DNA of 64,000 nucleotides. Source: Myxococcales bacterium FL481 (GTDB taxonomy: Bacteria > Myxococcota_A > Polyangia > Nannocystales > Nannocystaceae). The notes under the pieces are model-generated. The model had not been told where the DNA came from. It did no database searches and saw only the letters and a list, made by a program, of their open reading frames with translations. Location: assembly GCA_006508105.1 (NCBI GenBank), contig QKPP01000266.1, positions 1 to 64,000 on the forward strand. Reading direction: 5' to 3'. Below, piece after piece: positions 41,382 through 51,102 of the stretch. The stretch's first letter is position 1. Each line of letters begins with the position of its first letter. The position numbers and the translations under genes are program-made.

Positions 41382-42587
41382 GTGGCCGAGAACGTCGCGA
41401 TCCGTTTCGCGGTTCTGCTCGCCGCCGGGGCGCTCGCATGCTCATACGGAGATGGAGCGGCTCGAAGCGACGTCGACCCCACCTGGGGAGGCGCGCTCGA
41501 GTCTTCGACTGGCGACGCCCAAGCTTGGGCGTGGGACCTCCCGCGCGGAGTCGACCCGCCCCCACAACGAGCTGAAAACCCCACGACGGCGGCCAAAGTC
41601 GCGCTGGGGCGCCAGCTGTTCTACGACCCGACGCTCTCGGGCAATGAAACCTACGCCTGTGCGACTTGCCACGAGCAAGCGCTGGCGTTCACGGACGGGA
41701 TGCCCGTTTCGACCGGCTCCACCGGCGAGCAGACCAGCCGCAACGCGCCGTCGCTGGTCAACAGCGCGTACGCGTCGTTTCTGACGTGGAGCAATCTCGT
41801 GTTACGTGACATGGAGGCCCACGCCATCGTGCCGCTGTTCAACGACCAGCCCATCGAGATGGGGGCGTCGTTTTTCCAAGACGAGATCATCGAACGGCTC
41901 GCCGCCCAGGAGCGCTACGTCGTGGACTTCGCCGTGGCGTTTCCGGAGCGACCTTCGCCCGAACAGATCTCATGGACCACGATCGTCGACGCGTTGTCTG
42001 CGTTTCAGCGATCGCTGGTGTCGTTTGAGTCGCCCTACGATCGCTGGTTGGATGGCGACGCGTCCGCGCTCACGCCCGAGGCGAGACGGGGTCTGACGTT
42101 GTTTACCTCCCCGCGCCTCGGCTGCAGTCGCTGCCATGCGGGGCGTCTGCAGTCGCTGGCATTTCCGACTCGCGCGGACGAACGCCCAGCGCACTGGTCC
42201 GAGCTGTTCCGCAACACGGGGTTGTACAACGTCGATGGTCGCTACCCGCAAGCCAACCCCGGCATCGTCGAGTTTACGGGGGACCCGGGCGACGACGGCA
42301 AGCATCGGATTCCCAGCCTCCGCAACGTCGCTCTCACTGCGCCCTACATGCACGACGGCTCGATCCCAACTCTCGACGCGGTCCTCGACCACTATGCAGC
42401 CGGGGGTCGCACACTCGACGGCATGCACGCCGGTGTCGGGGCGGACCATCCCAACAAAGATGCGCTGGTCAGCGGGTTTGAACTTGCTGCATGCGACCGC
42501 CGCGATCTCATCGCGTTCCTGCTGAGCCTGACGGACGAATCGGTGCTCAAAAACCCGCAATTGTCAGATCCGGCCGGCGGGCCGTGA
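41382..42587 (+). CDS. mbnH: MbnH-family di-heme enzyme (CcpA/MauG-like)
   Basis: A 401-residue predicted lipoprotein (ALAC leader) with two c-type heme sites, CATCH (93-97) and CSRCH (248-252), in the MauG/bacterial cytochrome c peroxidase fold. ALGRQLFYDPTLSGNETYAC, NAPSLVNSAYAS, ALSAFQRSLVSFESPYDRWL and HRIPSLRNVALTAPYMHDGS are family hallmarks. In the MbnP-MbnH pair this enzyme uses a bis-Fe(IV) state to convert a Trp of MbnP to kynurenine in the periplasm. GTG 41382 starts 5 nt after the mbnP stop. Heme attachment needs reduced Cys in the two sites, which is one possible task of the co-encoded UxxC redoxin (inference). Confidence 0.9.
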   Translation: MAENVAIRFAVLLAAGALACSYGDGAARSDVDPTWGGALESSTGDAQAWAWDLPRGVDPPPQRAENPTTAAKVALGRQLFYDPTLSGNETYACATCHEQALAFTDGMPVSTGSTGEQTSRNAPSLVNSAYASFLTWSNLVLRDMEAHAIVPLFNDQPIEMGASFFQDEIIERLAAQERYVVDFAVAFPERPSPEQISWTTIVDALSAFQRSLVSFESPYDRWLDGDASALTPEARRGLTLFTSPRLGCSRCHAGRLQSLAFPTRADERPAHWSELFRNTGLYNVDGRYPQANPGIVEFTGDPGDDGKHRIPSLRNVALTAPYMHDGSIPTLDAVLDHYAAGGRTLDGMHAGVGADHPNKDALVSGFELAACDRRDLIAFLLSLTDESVLKNPQLSDPAGGP

Positions 42588-42881
42588 GGGGAAGTGCATA
42601 GCGGTTGTCGGTTCAGCCACCGGCTTGTGCACGCATGAGTCGGCTGCGCGAGCATCAGCGCGGGTCGGCGGGTGCCTCGCGCGCCGAGTGACCGAGTCGG
42701 TGCTTGCGACCACGGGGGCTTTCCGCAACTCTCCCGTCGGCTCTATGTGTTTCGGCTCGCCCCGGGGTCCCTCGCAAGGCCCGTTCATCTCCCGGCTCGG
42801 CGCTCGTCGCGGGCTCGTGCGGACGCTCGCGGTCGGGCCGGCCGCGCTACCGTTTCGAGTATGTGACGTTTGGAGGAAGAT
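42588..42881. other. intergenic region, no gene seen
   Basis: 294 bp between mbnH and the NTAQ1-like gene. Short plus-strand frames here are not supported. The NTAQ1 ribosome site lies at its 3' edge. Confidence 0.4.
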
Positions 42882-43484
42882 GTGACCCAGCTGACTTGCC
42901 CATCGCTAGATGAGAGCCGCCTCGTGGGTGGTGAGTATGGGTTCGAGGCCCGGTACTGCGCCTACTACTGCGAAGAGAACATCTGGCAGTTGTGTGAACG
43001 CCTGCGGTCGAGGTGCGACCGGGCCGCAGTGTGCGTCGTGTCGAGCCGGCAGCAGCGAGTGGCGATGTGGCGGCAGCAGGCCGCAGCCGCGGCCGGGTTG
43101 CCCGTGGTGTGGGACTACCACGTGGTGATGGCCTGCCGTCGCCCGGCCCAGCGGTGGGAGATCATCGATCTCGACTCGTTGTTGCCGCGTCCGGTAGATG
43201 CCGTTGCGTACCTGGACGCGACGTTTCCCCGTGGGCACCGCGTGCCGGCGGAGCTCACTCCGATGTTTCGCTGGATCGATGCCGAGCAGTATCGAGACAT
43301 TCTTCGCAGCGACCGTCGTCACATGCGGGATGCGGAGGGCAGGTTTCGTCGACCGCCGCCGCCGTGGCCGGCGATCGGTCAACAGGGGACGCGCGGAAGC
43401 AACTTGGCGTTGCTCACCGACATGAGCCAGCAAACCGTCGGTGAGCTGGTGGACTTGGCGACGTTGCGCCGTTTGGTCGGCTGA
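42882..43484 (+). CDS. protein N-terminal glutamine amidohydrolase (NTAQ1 family)
   Basis: A 200-residue cytoplasmic enzyme. YCAYYCEENIWQLCERL carries the catalytic Cys30 in the invariant YCEEN motif; VVWDYHVVMAC supplies His80 and WEIIDLDSLLP the Asp (96/98), the same triad order as human NTAQ1. The enzyme deamidates N-terminal Gln to Glu, creating a substrate for N-degron tagging. GTG 42882 is chosen because GGAGG lies 5 nt upstream; TTG 42870 would overlap that site. No arginyl- or leucyl-transferase gene is adjacent. Confidence 0.9.
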   Translation: MTQLTCPSLDESRLVGGEYGFEARYCAYYCEENIWQLCERLRSRCDRAAVCVVSSRQQRVAMWRQQAAAAAGLPVVWDYHVVMACRRPAQRWEIIDLDSLLPRPVDAVAYLDATFPRGHRVPAELTPMFRWIDAEQYRDILRSDRRHMRDAEGRFRRPPPPWPAIGQQGTRGSNLALLTDMSQQTVGELVDLATLRRLVG

Positions 43485-43584
43485 GCGGTACGGGACCGCC
43501 GTGGCCACCAGCGTGGTCGGCCGAGCCGGCGGACCTTTCGGCCGCGACCTGGGCGAGACCCGCCTCAAGCTTCGGTTCCGCCGG

Positions 43585-46500
43585 CTACATGTTGCGACGG
43601 TACTGCCCGCCCACGCGGTAGAGTGCCCGGGAGAGCTGTCCTAGGCTGCAAACCTTCCCGGCCTCCATCAGGGCGGTGAACGTGTTGTCGTGGCGAGTGG
43701 CCGCGTCTTGGAGCGCTTCGAGAGCGGCCGGGGCCGTTTCGACGTTTCGCTGGTGAAAAGCCTGGAGCGAGCGGATCGCGTACTCCTTCTCCTCGGATGT
43801 CGACCGGATCACTTCGTCGGGCACGATGGTCGGCGAGCCGCGCGAGTCGAGGAAGGTGTTGACGCCCACGATCGGCATCTCACCGCTGTGCTTGAGCGAT
43901 TCGTAGTGTAGCGACTCCTCTTGGATCTTCGTGCGTTGGTACATGCGCTCCATGGCTCCGAGCACGCCGCCTCGCTCGGTGATGCGACGAAACTCGGCCA
44001 ACACCGCCTGCTCGACGCGATCGGTGAGTTCCTCGATGACAAACGCGCCCTGGAGCGGGTTTTCGTTCTTCGCCAAGCCGAGCTCTTTGTTGATAATGAG
44101 CTGGATAGCAAGGGCTCGGCGAACGCTTTCCTCGGTGGGCGTGGTGATCGCCTCGTCGTACGCATTTGTGTGTAGCGAGTTACAGTTGTCGTAGAGCGCG
44201 TACAAGGCTTGGAGCGTGGTGCGGATATCATTGAACGCGATCTCTTGGGCGTGCAGCGAACGGCCTGATGTTTGAATATGATACTTGAGCATCTGCGAGC
44301 GGGCGTTGGCGCCGTACTTGTTGCGCAATGCCTTGGCCCAGATTCGCCGGGCGACCCGGCCGATGACCGCGTACTCGGGGTCGACGCCATTGGAGAAGAA
44401 GTACGACAGACTCGGGGCGAAGCTGTCGATGGGCATCCCTCGGCTGAGGTAGTACTCCACGTAGGTGAAGCCATTCGCCAAGGTGAACGCCAACTGAGTG
44501 ATGGGGTTCGCGCCCGCCTCAGCAATATGATAGCCCGAGATCGAGACCGAGTAGAAGTTTCGTACGTTGTGGTCGACGAAGTACTGCTGAATATCGCCCA
44601 TCATGCGCAAGGCGAACTCCGTCGAGAAAATGCAGGTGTTTTGTGCCTGGTCTTCTTTCAAAATGTCGGCCTGTACGGTACCGCGGACGCGGGAGAGCAC
44701 ATCGGCTTTGATCTTGTCGTACGTATCGCGGGGCAGCACCTGATCACCGCTGGCACCGAGCAGCATGAGGCCCAGCCCGTCGCTACTGTCGGGGCACTCG
44801 CCTTGGTAGCGGGGGCGAGGGAGGCCGCGCTCGGCGTAGCGGGCGTCGATCAGCTCGCGGACGCGTTCGGTTTGCCCGGTCTCTCGGATGTGGCGCTCAC
44901 ACTGCTGGTCGATGGCTGCGTTCATGAAGAAGGCCAACAGCATCGGCGCGGGGCCGTTGATCGTCATCGAGACCGAGGTTTTCGGATCGATGAGATCAAA
45001 ACCGCTGTAGAGCTTTTTGGCGTCGTCGACCGTGGCGACACTCACCCCCGCGTTGCCGATTTTTCCGTAGATGTCTGGGCGGTGGTCGGGGTCTTCTCCG
45101 TACAAGGTGACCGAGTCGAACGCGGTCGACAGGCGAGCGGCCGGCATGTTGCGCGAGACGTAGTGAAACCGTTTGTTCGTGCGCTCAGGGCCGCCTTCGC
45201 CGGCGAACATGCGCGCCGGATCCTCGCCGGTACGTTTGAGGGGAAACACTCCCGCCGCGTAGGGGAACGAGCCCGGCACATTTTCTCGTAGCTGCCAGGC
45301 CAAGATATCGCCCCAATCGCGGTAGCGGGGCAGGGCGACTTTGGGGACCTCCAGCTTGCTCAGCGAAGTGGTCGTCAGGTCGAGTTTGACGGTTTTGTCG
45401 CGGACGCGAAACTCATATTCACGGGCCGCGTAGCGGGCCAACAGGCTCGGCCAGCCCTCGAGAAGCCCCCGACAATCGCCGGGTAGCTGGTCGCGGGCCT
45501 CGTGGTAGCGCTCGCGGAGCTGGCCGATCGTGTCATCGTCGTGCTCGGCGGCTTCGATCACTGCGCCCATGGTGGTGGCCGTCTGGTCCGGATCACCGCG
45601 CAGCAGATCGATGGTGCCGCGGAGGGCGAACATGCGCCGGGCCAACTCGCTTTGCCGACGCACGAATTCGTCGTACGCATCGCTCGACTCCGCGATCTCG
45701 GCGAGGTACCGCGTGCGCGCGGCCGGGATCACCGCGTGCCGCTCGGCATCGGCCGCCTGGAGCGTCGCGGTGGACCGCAAGGGGGCGCCGGTACGGGCGA
45801 CGATGGTGGCGAGAAGCCGCCGGTACAGCTCGTTGGTGCCGGGGTCGTTGAACTGTGACGCGACGGTCCCAATCACCGCAAGTTCGTCCTCGGAGGCGTC
45901 GAAACGCTGCTGGTTGCGGCGAACCTGACGTCGAACGTCGCGCAACGCGTCCTCCGACCCGCGTTTGTCGAATTTGTTGATGGCGACGACGTCGGCGTAG
46001 TCCAACATGTCGATCTTTTCGAGTTGGGTGGCGGCGCCGTACTCTGAGGTCATCACATACAGCGCAACATCGCAGTGGTCGGTGACCGCGCTGTCGGATT
46101 GGCCGATACCCGAAGTCTCGACAATGATGAGGTCAAAGCTCGCGGCTTTGCACACTTCGATGGCTTCTTGAACGTGCTTGCTGAGGGCGAGGTGCGAGCG
46201 TCGCGTGGCCAACGAACGCATGTAGACCCGCGGATTGTCGATCGCGTTCATTCGGATGCGATCACCGAGCAGCGCCCCACCGGTTCTTCGTTTCGACGGG
46301 TCGATCGAGATGATCGCGAGGTGTTTGTCCGCGAAGTCGAGGAGAAAGCGGCGCACGAGCTCGTCGACCAAACTCGACTTGCCCGACCCGCCGGTGCCGG
46401 TCACGCCCAGCACCGGTACCGGGTGGGCGTTGACGACCTGGCCCAGTCGCGGTTCGATCTCCGCGAACCGGTCCGGGTCGTTTTCGGCGGCGGAGATGAG

Positions 46501-47046
46501 CTTGGCGAGCAAGCTCGGGTCTTTGTCGCGCAGGTCGGCGACGCGGCTCGGTTCGAACGGCTGGGTGACGACGGGCCGACAGCGGGCCAACAGGTCGTCG
46601 ATCATGCCCTGTAGGCCCATCGCGCGCCCGTCGTCAGGGGAGTAGATGCGCGCGATGCCGTAGCGGTGCAGTTCGTCGATCTCGGAGGGCAAGATGGTAC
46701 CGCCGCCCCCGCCGAAGATCGCGATCGACTCGGCGCCGCGCTCAACCAACAGGTCGCGCATGTACTTGAAGTACTCGACGTGCCCGCCCTGATAGGATGT
46801 GATGGCGATGCCGTGGGCGTCCTCGGCGATGGCACAGTTGACGATCTCGGCGACAGAGCGGTTGTGGCCGAGATGGATCACCTCCGCTCCCGAGGCCTGT
46901 AGGACGCGGCGCATGACGTTGATCGCCGCGTCGTGTCCGTCGAACAGCGAGGCCGCGGTGACGATGCGCACCGGGGGGGTCGGCGTCGCGGGAACCGGTG
47001 GTGGTGGAGCCGCGGTGGGGGTCGAAGGGTGGCGGTCGGCGGTCAC
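43585..47046 (-). CDS. icmF: isobutyryl-CoA mutase fused (B12-dependent mutase with GTPase chaperone domain)
   Basis: A 1153-residue IcmF. Domain order: cobalamin-binding domain ([12 protein letters not shown] with axial His38, then [12 protein letters not shown]), MeaB-type G-protein chaperone (Walker [10 protein letters not shown], 217-225; [11 protein letters not shown]), linker, and the TIM-barrel acyl-CoA mutase domain ([55 protein letters not shown]). IcmF interconverts isobutyryl-CoA and n-butyryl-CoA (some also pivalyl/isovaleryl-CoA) and repairs its own cofactor using GTP. The [19 protein letters not shown] block distinguishes it from methylmalonyl-CoA mutase. It starts at GTG 47046 with a Pro-rich leader of about 25 residues. 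It is monocistronic. Confidence 0.95.
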   Translation of the reverse strand: MTADRHPSTPTAAPPPPVPATPTPPVRIVTAASLFDGHDAAINVMRRVLQASGAEVIHLGHNRSVAEIVNCAIAEDAHGIAITSYQGGHVEYFKYMRDLLVERGAESIAIFGGGGGTILPSEIDELHRYGIARIYSPDDGRAMGLQGMIDDLLARCRPVVTQPFEPSRVADLRDKDPSLLAKLISAAENDPDRFAEIEPRLGQVVNAHPVPVLGVTGTGGSGKSSLVDELVRRFLLDFADKHLAIISIDPSKRRTGGALLGDRIRMNAIDNPRVYMRSLATRRSHLALSKHVQEAIEVCKAASFDLIIVETSGIGQSDSAVTDHCDVALYVMTSEYGAATQLEKIDMLDYADVVAINKFDKRGSEDALRDVRRQVRRNQQRFDASEDELAVIGTVASQFNDPGTNELYRRLLATIVARTGAPLRSTATLQAADAERHAVIPAARTRYLAEIAESSDAYDEFVRRQSELARRMFALRGTIDLLRGDPDQTATTMGAVIEAAEHDDDTIGQLRERYHEARDQLPGDCRGLLEGWPSLLARYAAREYEFRVRDKTVKLDLTTTSLSKLEVPKVALPRYRDWGDILAWQLRENVPGSFPYAAGVFPLKRTGEDPARMFAGEGGPERTNKRFHYVSRNMPAARLSTAFDSVTLYGEDPDHRPDIYGKIGNAGVSVATVDDAKKLYSGFDLIDPKTSVSMTINGPAPMLLAFFMNAAIDQQCERHIRETGQTERVRELIDARYAERGLPRPRYQGECPDSSDGLGLMLLGASGDQVLPRDTYDKIKADVLSRVRGTVQADILKEDQAQNTCIFSTEFALRMMGDIQQYFVDHNVRNFYSVSISGYHIAEAGANPITQLAFTLANGFTYVEYYLSRGMPIDSFAPSLSYFFSNGVDPEYAVIGRVARRIWAKALRNKYGANARSQMLKYHIQTSGRSLHAQEIAFNDIRTTLQALYALYDNCNSLHTNAYDEAITTPTEESVRRALAIQLIINKELGLAKNENPLQGAFVIEELTDRVEQAVLAEFRRITERGGVLGAMERMYQRTKIQEESLHYESLKHSGEMPIVGVNTFLDSRGSPTIVPDEVIRSTSEEKEYAIRSLQAFHQRNVETAPAALEALQDAATRHDNTFTALMEAGKVCSLGQLSRALYRVGGQYRRNM

Positions 47047-47473
47047 GGTACCTAGGGATACCGCAGATTCACGGGCGGGGCGGTCGAGCGCACCGTTTCG
47101 GAGGCTGGTGCCGGCTCGTGTCGAGGCGACCCCGCCCCGGCGGCTCGAACATCGGGGCGCCTCGACGTCGACTCGAGGAGGAGTCGAGGGTCCGGAACCG
47201 GTCCATCCGGATTCGTCCCGTCATCGTAGCCAGCGCGCTCATCGCTGGAGCGAACGTCCGGGTGCGAGGTTCGGGTCACGACAACTTTGGAGCGAGTCAC
47301 GGTCATCATCGGGGACCTCGCAGAGCCGCGCCGCGCCGCGCCGCGGCTCGGCGAGAAATCGGGTGGTGGCGGTGCGGTGCGGTGCGGTGCGGCGCCGCGA
47401 GCGAGCCGAGCACCGGGGGGGCTCGGCCCCGAGGTTGTAGGGGGCGGCAGACTCGAGTTACACCGGCCAGACC
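47047..47473. other. divergent intergenic region with pentanucleotide-repeat hairpin
   Basis: No gene is supported between icmF and the glycosyltransferase gene. Frames crossing it are repeats of Arg/Gly/Ala codons. The repeat structure at 47325-47398 is listed separately. Confidence 0.4.
47325..47398. repeat. complementary pentanucleotide repeats (CCGCG)n and (GTGCG)n able to form a hairpin
   Basis: A run of four CCGCG-type units (47325-47346) is followed after about 16 nt by a run of four GTGCG units within 47362-47391 and then GGCGCCGCG. In RNA the two arms pair along their length with G-U wobble every fifth position. The structure is 76-150 nt upstream of the glycosyltransferase start and could be a leader structure or a slippage-prone microsatellite. 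Confidence 0.55.
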
Positions 47474-48382
47474 ATGGGTGATCCACTGCACCCCGGCCCG
47501 CGACGGCCGGGCGTCGCCGCTTCCGCGATTTCTGTGGTGGTGCCCACTTACCAGCGGGCTGAGTTGACATGCCGCGCGCTGCGTTCGGTGGTGGCGCAGA
47601 CGGAGGCCCCCGGTGAGATCATCCTGGTCGACGATGGTTCAAGTGATGGGACCGCCGAGCGCGTGCACGAGCAGTTCCCGCAGGTCCGGGTAATTGTACA
47701 GAGCAATCGCGGGGTCAGTGCCGCTCGCAATCGAGGGATCCGAGACGCCCGGGGGGAGCTGGTCGCCTTGCTCGACTCCGACGACGAGTGGCACCCCGAC
47801 AAGCTCGCGCGCCAGGTTCATGCCCTATCGGCCGCCCCGTGGGCCCGTTTGTGCCACACGGACGAGGTTTGGGTCCGCCGCGGTCGTCGCGTCAATCCCA
47901 TGCGCAAGCACCAAAAGTTCGGCGGTTGGATCTACGATAAGTGCCTCCCGCTTTGCGCGATCTCGCCGTCATCCGTCCTCGTGTTCCGCTCGCTATTGGA
48001 GGAGGTGGGCGGGTTTGATGAAGACCTGCCCGCGTGCGAGGACTACGACCTGTGGCTGCGGATCTGTGCCCGACACCCGGTGTTGTTTGTCCCGGAGGCA
48101 CTGTTGACGAAGTACGGCGGACACGACGATCAGCTGTCGCGCCGCTACGTGGGCATGGATCGTTTTCGTATCGTCGCGCTCGAGCGGATGCTCGACTCCG
48201 GTTGTCTCGACGACGGTCAGCGGCGCGCGACGCTTGACACCTTGCGTCGCAAGGCCGCGGTGTTCGCCAACGGTGCGCGCAAGCGAGGTCGAATCGACGC
48301 CGCCGAGGTGGTTGAGGGCAAGTGGGCTCGCTTCGCGTCGGAATGGGCTCAAGCCACGGTGGAGGCCGATGACCGGCGGTAG
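47474..48382 (+). CDS. family 2 glycosyltransferase
   Basis: A 302-residue GT-A-fold enzyme: ISVVVPTYQRAELTCRALRS (nucleotide-sugar strand), EIILVDDGSSDGTAERV, SAARNRGIRDARGELVALLD followed by the metal-binding DSDDEW (DXD equivalent) and the acceptor-side motif FDEDLPACEDYDLWLRI (ED...W catalytic block). No transmembrane helix, so it is probably cytoplasmic and acts in surface polysaccharide or glycolipid assembly. It overlaps the downstream nucleosidase-like gene by 14 nt, an unusual link to the SPL operon. Confidence 0.9.
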   Translation: MGDPLHPGPRRPGVAASAISVVVPTYQRAELTCRALRSVVAQTEAPGEIILVDDGSSDGTAERVHEQFPQVRVIVQSNRGVSAARNRGIRDARGELVALLDSDDEWHPDKLARQVHALSAAPWARLCHTDEVWVRRGRRVNPMRKHQKFGGWIYDKCLPLCAISPSSVLVFRSLLEEVGGFDEDLPACEDYDLWLRICARHPVLFVPEALLTKYGGHDDQLSRRYVGMDRFRIVALERMLDSGCLDDGQRRATLDTLRRKAAVFANGARKRGRIDAAEVVEGKWARFASEWAQATVEADDRR

Positions 48383-49355
48383 ATTCGGTGGCGACGCCTC
48401 GCTCGAGCGGGTTGAAGAGGGGGGGGACGCCGGGCGGACGGTTGCGGGTCCCCGCGAGGAGCGGCCCGGGCCGGTCGGGCGGGGGCCGACACGCCGCGAT
48501 GAGACGCCTGCGGACGGCCGGGCCGACTCGGACGTCCGTGGCATCGTCTGTTTGGCCACGGCCCACCTGGCCGAGGCGCGCCCGCTGGTGAACCACTGGG
48601 GACTGTCGCGGGCTCCGGGGGATGGATGCCCCGTGTTCGAAGGCGACGACATCTGGCTGGTGGTCACCGGCCAGGGTCGTGTCGCCATGGCGGCCGGGGT
48701 GGGCTACTTGTGGGGACGGCTGGGGGCGCCGCGCGGTGCCGCGTGGATCAATGTGGGCACGGCCGGACACGCACAGCATGACCCCGGCTGCGTTCGTTTG
48801 GCGAATCGGTTGCGGGATACCGCGACCGGGCGCGTAGAGTTTCCCTCGTTGACCTACCGTCGGCCGTGTCCGACAGCGGCTATCGCCACGGTGGACCAGC
48901 CGTCGGCGGAGTACCCGGCGGGTGAGTTGGTCGACATGGAGGCCGCTGCCTTCTTCGAGGCGACTTGCCGGCAGAGCACCCGGGAGCTGGTGGCCGTGCT
49001 CAAGGTGGTCTCGGACAACGCTCACACGCCGTTTTCGCACGAGCGCGTCCCCGCGTTGCTCGACGAGCTCCTCTCGCCCCTCACGGCGGTGGTGTCCCAG
49101 TTGCATGAGGCGAGCCGAGCGGTTCGTCGCACCGCGCTCGCGCCCCCGCACTACGACGACCTCGTCGCCGCGTGGCGACTCACGGTGTCGCGCCGTCATC
49201 TGCTGCGCCGTCAGCTGTGGCGCCTCGCCGCGTTGGCCCCTGAGATCGACGTGACCACCGCGGTCGCCGATGCCCGCGACGGGCGTGAGGTCGTCGCCCG
49301 GGTGGAGCGTCTCGCCGAGCGGGTCAGCTTGGCGCGCGGGGTGAGGGTTCGATGA
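48369..49355 (+). CDS. nucleoside phosphorylase/nucleosidase-like protein (PNP/UDP superfamily)
   Basis: A 328-residue protein whose first 60 residues are Gly/Arg-rich and possibly untranslated. The core matches MTA/SAH-nucleosidase-like proteins: DIWLVVTGQGRVAMAAGVGY, AWINVGTAGH and the nucleoside-binding ELVDMEAAAFFEA (Met-Glu pair), with AVLKVVSDNAH completing the active site. A C-terminal helical extension of about 90 residues is atypical. The stop overlaps the next gene by ATGA, and the same order (nucleosidase-like, SPL-like, SDR) makes a conserved-looking trio here. The substrate is unknown. Confidence 0.75.
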   Translation: MTGGRFGGDASLERVEEGGDAGRTVAGPREERPGPVGRGPTRRDETPADGRADSDVRGIVCLATAHLAEARPLVNHWGLSRAPGDGCPVFEGDDIWLVVTGQGRVAMAAGVGYLWGRLGAPRGAAWINVGTAGHAQHDPGCVRLANRLRDTATGRVEFPSLTYRRPCPTAAIATVDQPSAEYPAGELVDMEAAAFFEATCRQSTRELVAVLKVVSDNAHTPFSHERVPALLDELLSPLTAVVSQLHEASRAVRRTALAPPHYDDLVAAWRLTVSRRHLLRRQLWRLAALAPEIDVTTAVADARDGREVVARVERLAERVSLARGVRVR

Positions 49356-50359
49356 CCGACATCATCTACGTGGAGGACGACATTCGGGATCACCCACGCA
49401 CCGTGGCGATCCTCGCCCGGTATCCGCAGGCGGAGATCGTCGCTTGCGACCGCTACCAAGCGGTGTTCAATCGCCGCGACCAGAACTTCCGCCTGCAAAA
49501 ACGGCGACCGTCGCTCATCTTGGCCCGCAAGCACGAGGGCCACGTACTCGCGGCCCCGGCCGGCTACGGCATCGGCGGAACGCGAAATTTCTACTTTTCG
49601 CACATGTACAACTGTGTGTTCGATTGTCAGTACTGCTTTTTGCAGGGCATGTTTCAGTCGGCGCACTACGTGGTGTTCGTCAACTTCGAGGATTTTGCGC
49701 GGGCCATTGCGACCGAGCACCGGCGGGGGAACGGCGAGCCGACGTATTTTTACTCCGGCTACGATTGCGACTCACTGGCGTTCGATGCCACGACCGGGTT
49801 CGTCGATGCGTTCCTGCCCACGTTTGCGGACCTGCCGGGCGCGTGGCTCGAGCTGCGCACCAAAAGCGTCGCGGTTTCTCGGCTGCTCGCGCGCCCCGCG
49901 ATGGACAACGTGGTCGTCGCGTTCAGTCTGGGACCCTCAGAACTGTCCGAGGGGGTCGAGGTCGGCGTCCCGTCGGTGGATCGGCGGCTCGAGGCCGCTC
50001 GTCGTCTCGCAGCGGCGGGATGGCCCATCGGGTTGCGATTCGACCCCGTGCTCTACGACCCGGCGTACGTCGAGCTGTACAACCGATTGTTTGAGCGGGT
50101 GTTTGCCGTGATTCCGGCCGAGCGCGTACATTCGGTCAGTATTGGACCGTTGCGGTTTCCCAAGGCCATGTTCGACACGATCTGGCGGCAGCAGCCGCAG
50201 GGCCGCGTGTTGTCGGGACCGCTGACGCGACGCGGCAACATGATGTCGTACGCACCCCAGCTCGAGCAGCAGATGCACCGGTTTTGCGTCGACGCGGTCT
50301 CGCAGTACATGCCGCCCGAACGGTTGTTTGCTTGCTTGCCACCGGAGTGGGCCGGGTGA
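49352..50359 (+). CDS. spore photoproduct lyase-like radical SAM protein
   Basis: A 335-residue radical SAM enzyme. The cluster motif is C-x3-C-x2-C (MYNCVFDCQYCFLQG, Cys88/92/95), characteristic of spore photoproduct lyase rather than the usual CX3CX2C plus aromatic in other families. Further SPL hallmarks are NFYFSHMYNC, YFYSGYDCDSLAF, LELRTKSV and GLRFDPVLY. SPL repairs 5-thyminyl-5,6-dihydrothymine in spores, but homologues in non-sporulating bacteria paired with an SDR have unknown substrates. It is coupled to both neighbours by ATGA and GTGA overlaps. Confidence 0.88.
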   Translation: MTDIIYVEDDIRDHPRTVAILARYPQAEIVACDRYQAVFNRRDQNFRLQKRRPSLILARKHEGHVLAAPAGYGIGGTRNFYFSHMYNCVFDCQYCFLQGMFQSAHYVVFVNFEDFARAIATEHRRGNGEPTYFYSGYDCDSLAFDATTGFVDAFLPTFADLPGAWLELRTKSVAVSRLLARPAMDNVVVAFSLGPSELSEGVEVGVPSVDRRLEAARRLAAAGWPIGLRFDPVLYDPAYVELYNRLFERVFAVIPAERVHSVSIGPLRFPKAMFDTIWRQQPQGRVLSGPLTRRGNMMSYAPQLEQQMHRFCVDAVSQYMPPERLFACLPPEWAG

Positions 50360-51102
50360 ACGGCGAGCCGGTCGCGACGCCGCCGGTGCCGACCGCGAGG
50401 CGCCGTACGGTCGTCGTCACGGGGGCCAGTCGAGGTATCGGCGCAGCGATTCGCGATCGCCTGCTCGCGCGTGGGCATACGGTGATCGGCATCGGGCGAA
50501 CGGTCGCTGCGCTCCCGGGGCAACCACGCTTTGTTCCCGTCGCGCTCGACCTGGCGCAGCTCGACGCCCTTCCGGATCGGTTGGCCGAGTTGCTGACGAA
50601 CCACCCTCAACTGGATGGGCTTGTTGCGAACGCGGGGGCCGGACGTTTCGGCCATCTCGAGCAACACAACGCGTTGGCGATCCGGCGCGCGGTCGAGCTC
50701 AATCTGCTCAGTCCAATGCTCGTGGTACGGGCCTTGTTGCCGGCGTTACGCCGCAACGCGCCGGCCGACGTCGTGCTGATGGGCTCCGAGGCGGCGCTTC
50801 GCGGGAGTCGACGCGGGTGTTTGTACAGCGCCGCGAAGTTCGGGCTTCGCGGGTTCGCCCAGGCGTTGCGCGCCGAGTGTGCTGCCGGTGGCGTACGGGT
50901 CACCCAAGTCCACCCGGGATTGGTACGCACATCGTTCTTCGACGACCTCGATTTCGCGCCGGGTGAGGCCCCCGAGCATGCGATATTGCCGGGCGACGTG
51001 GCCGAGGCCGTCGACAGCATCTTGCACCTGCGGTCGCAGACGGTAGTTGACGAGATTGTGTTGTCGCCGCTGACGAACTGCGTCCAGCGAACGCGGCGAT
51101 GA
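50356..51102 (+). CDS. short-chain dehydrogenase/reductase
   Basis: A 248-residue classical SDR: TVVVTGASRGIGAAI (TGxxxGIG cofactor motif), NAGAGRFG (NAG), catalytic Ser in VVLMGSEAAL and YSAAK (Tyr-x-x-x-Lys). The C-terminal HPGLVRTSFF and VAEAVDSIL are also typical. GTG 50356 overlaps the stop of the SPL-like gene, so it is the third gene of the coupled trio. NAD(P)-dependent oxidation or reduction of the SPL product is a reasonable guess only. Confidence 0.9.
   Translation: MNGEPVATPPVPTARRRTVVVTGASRGIGAAIRDRLLARGHTVIGIGRTVAALPGQPRFVPVALDLAQLDALPDRLAELLTNHPQLDGLVANAGAGRFGHLEQHNALAIRRAVELNLLSPMLVVRALLPALRRNAPADVVLMGSEAALRGSRRGCLYSAAKFGLRGFAQALRAECAAGGVRVTQVHPGLVRTSFFDDLDFAPGEAPEHAILPGDVAEAVDSILHLRSQTVVDEIVLSPLTNCVQRTRR

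Noticed and set aside
44272-45291. 339-codon plus-strand frame opposite icmF
   Set aside because: Shadow of the well-supported mutase gene; its sequence shows no motif and no ribosome site.
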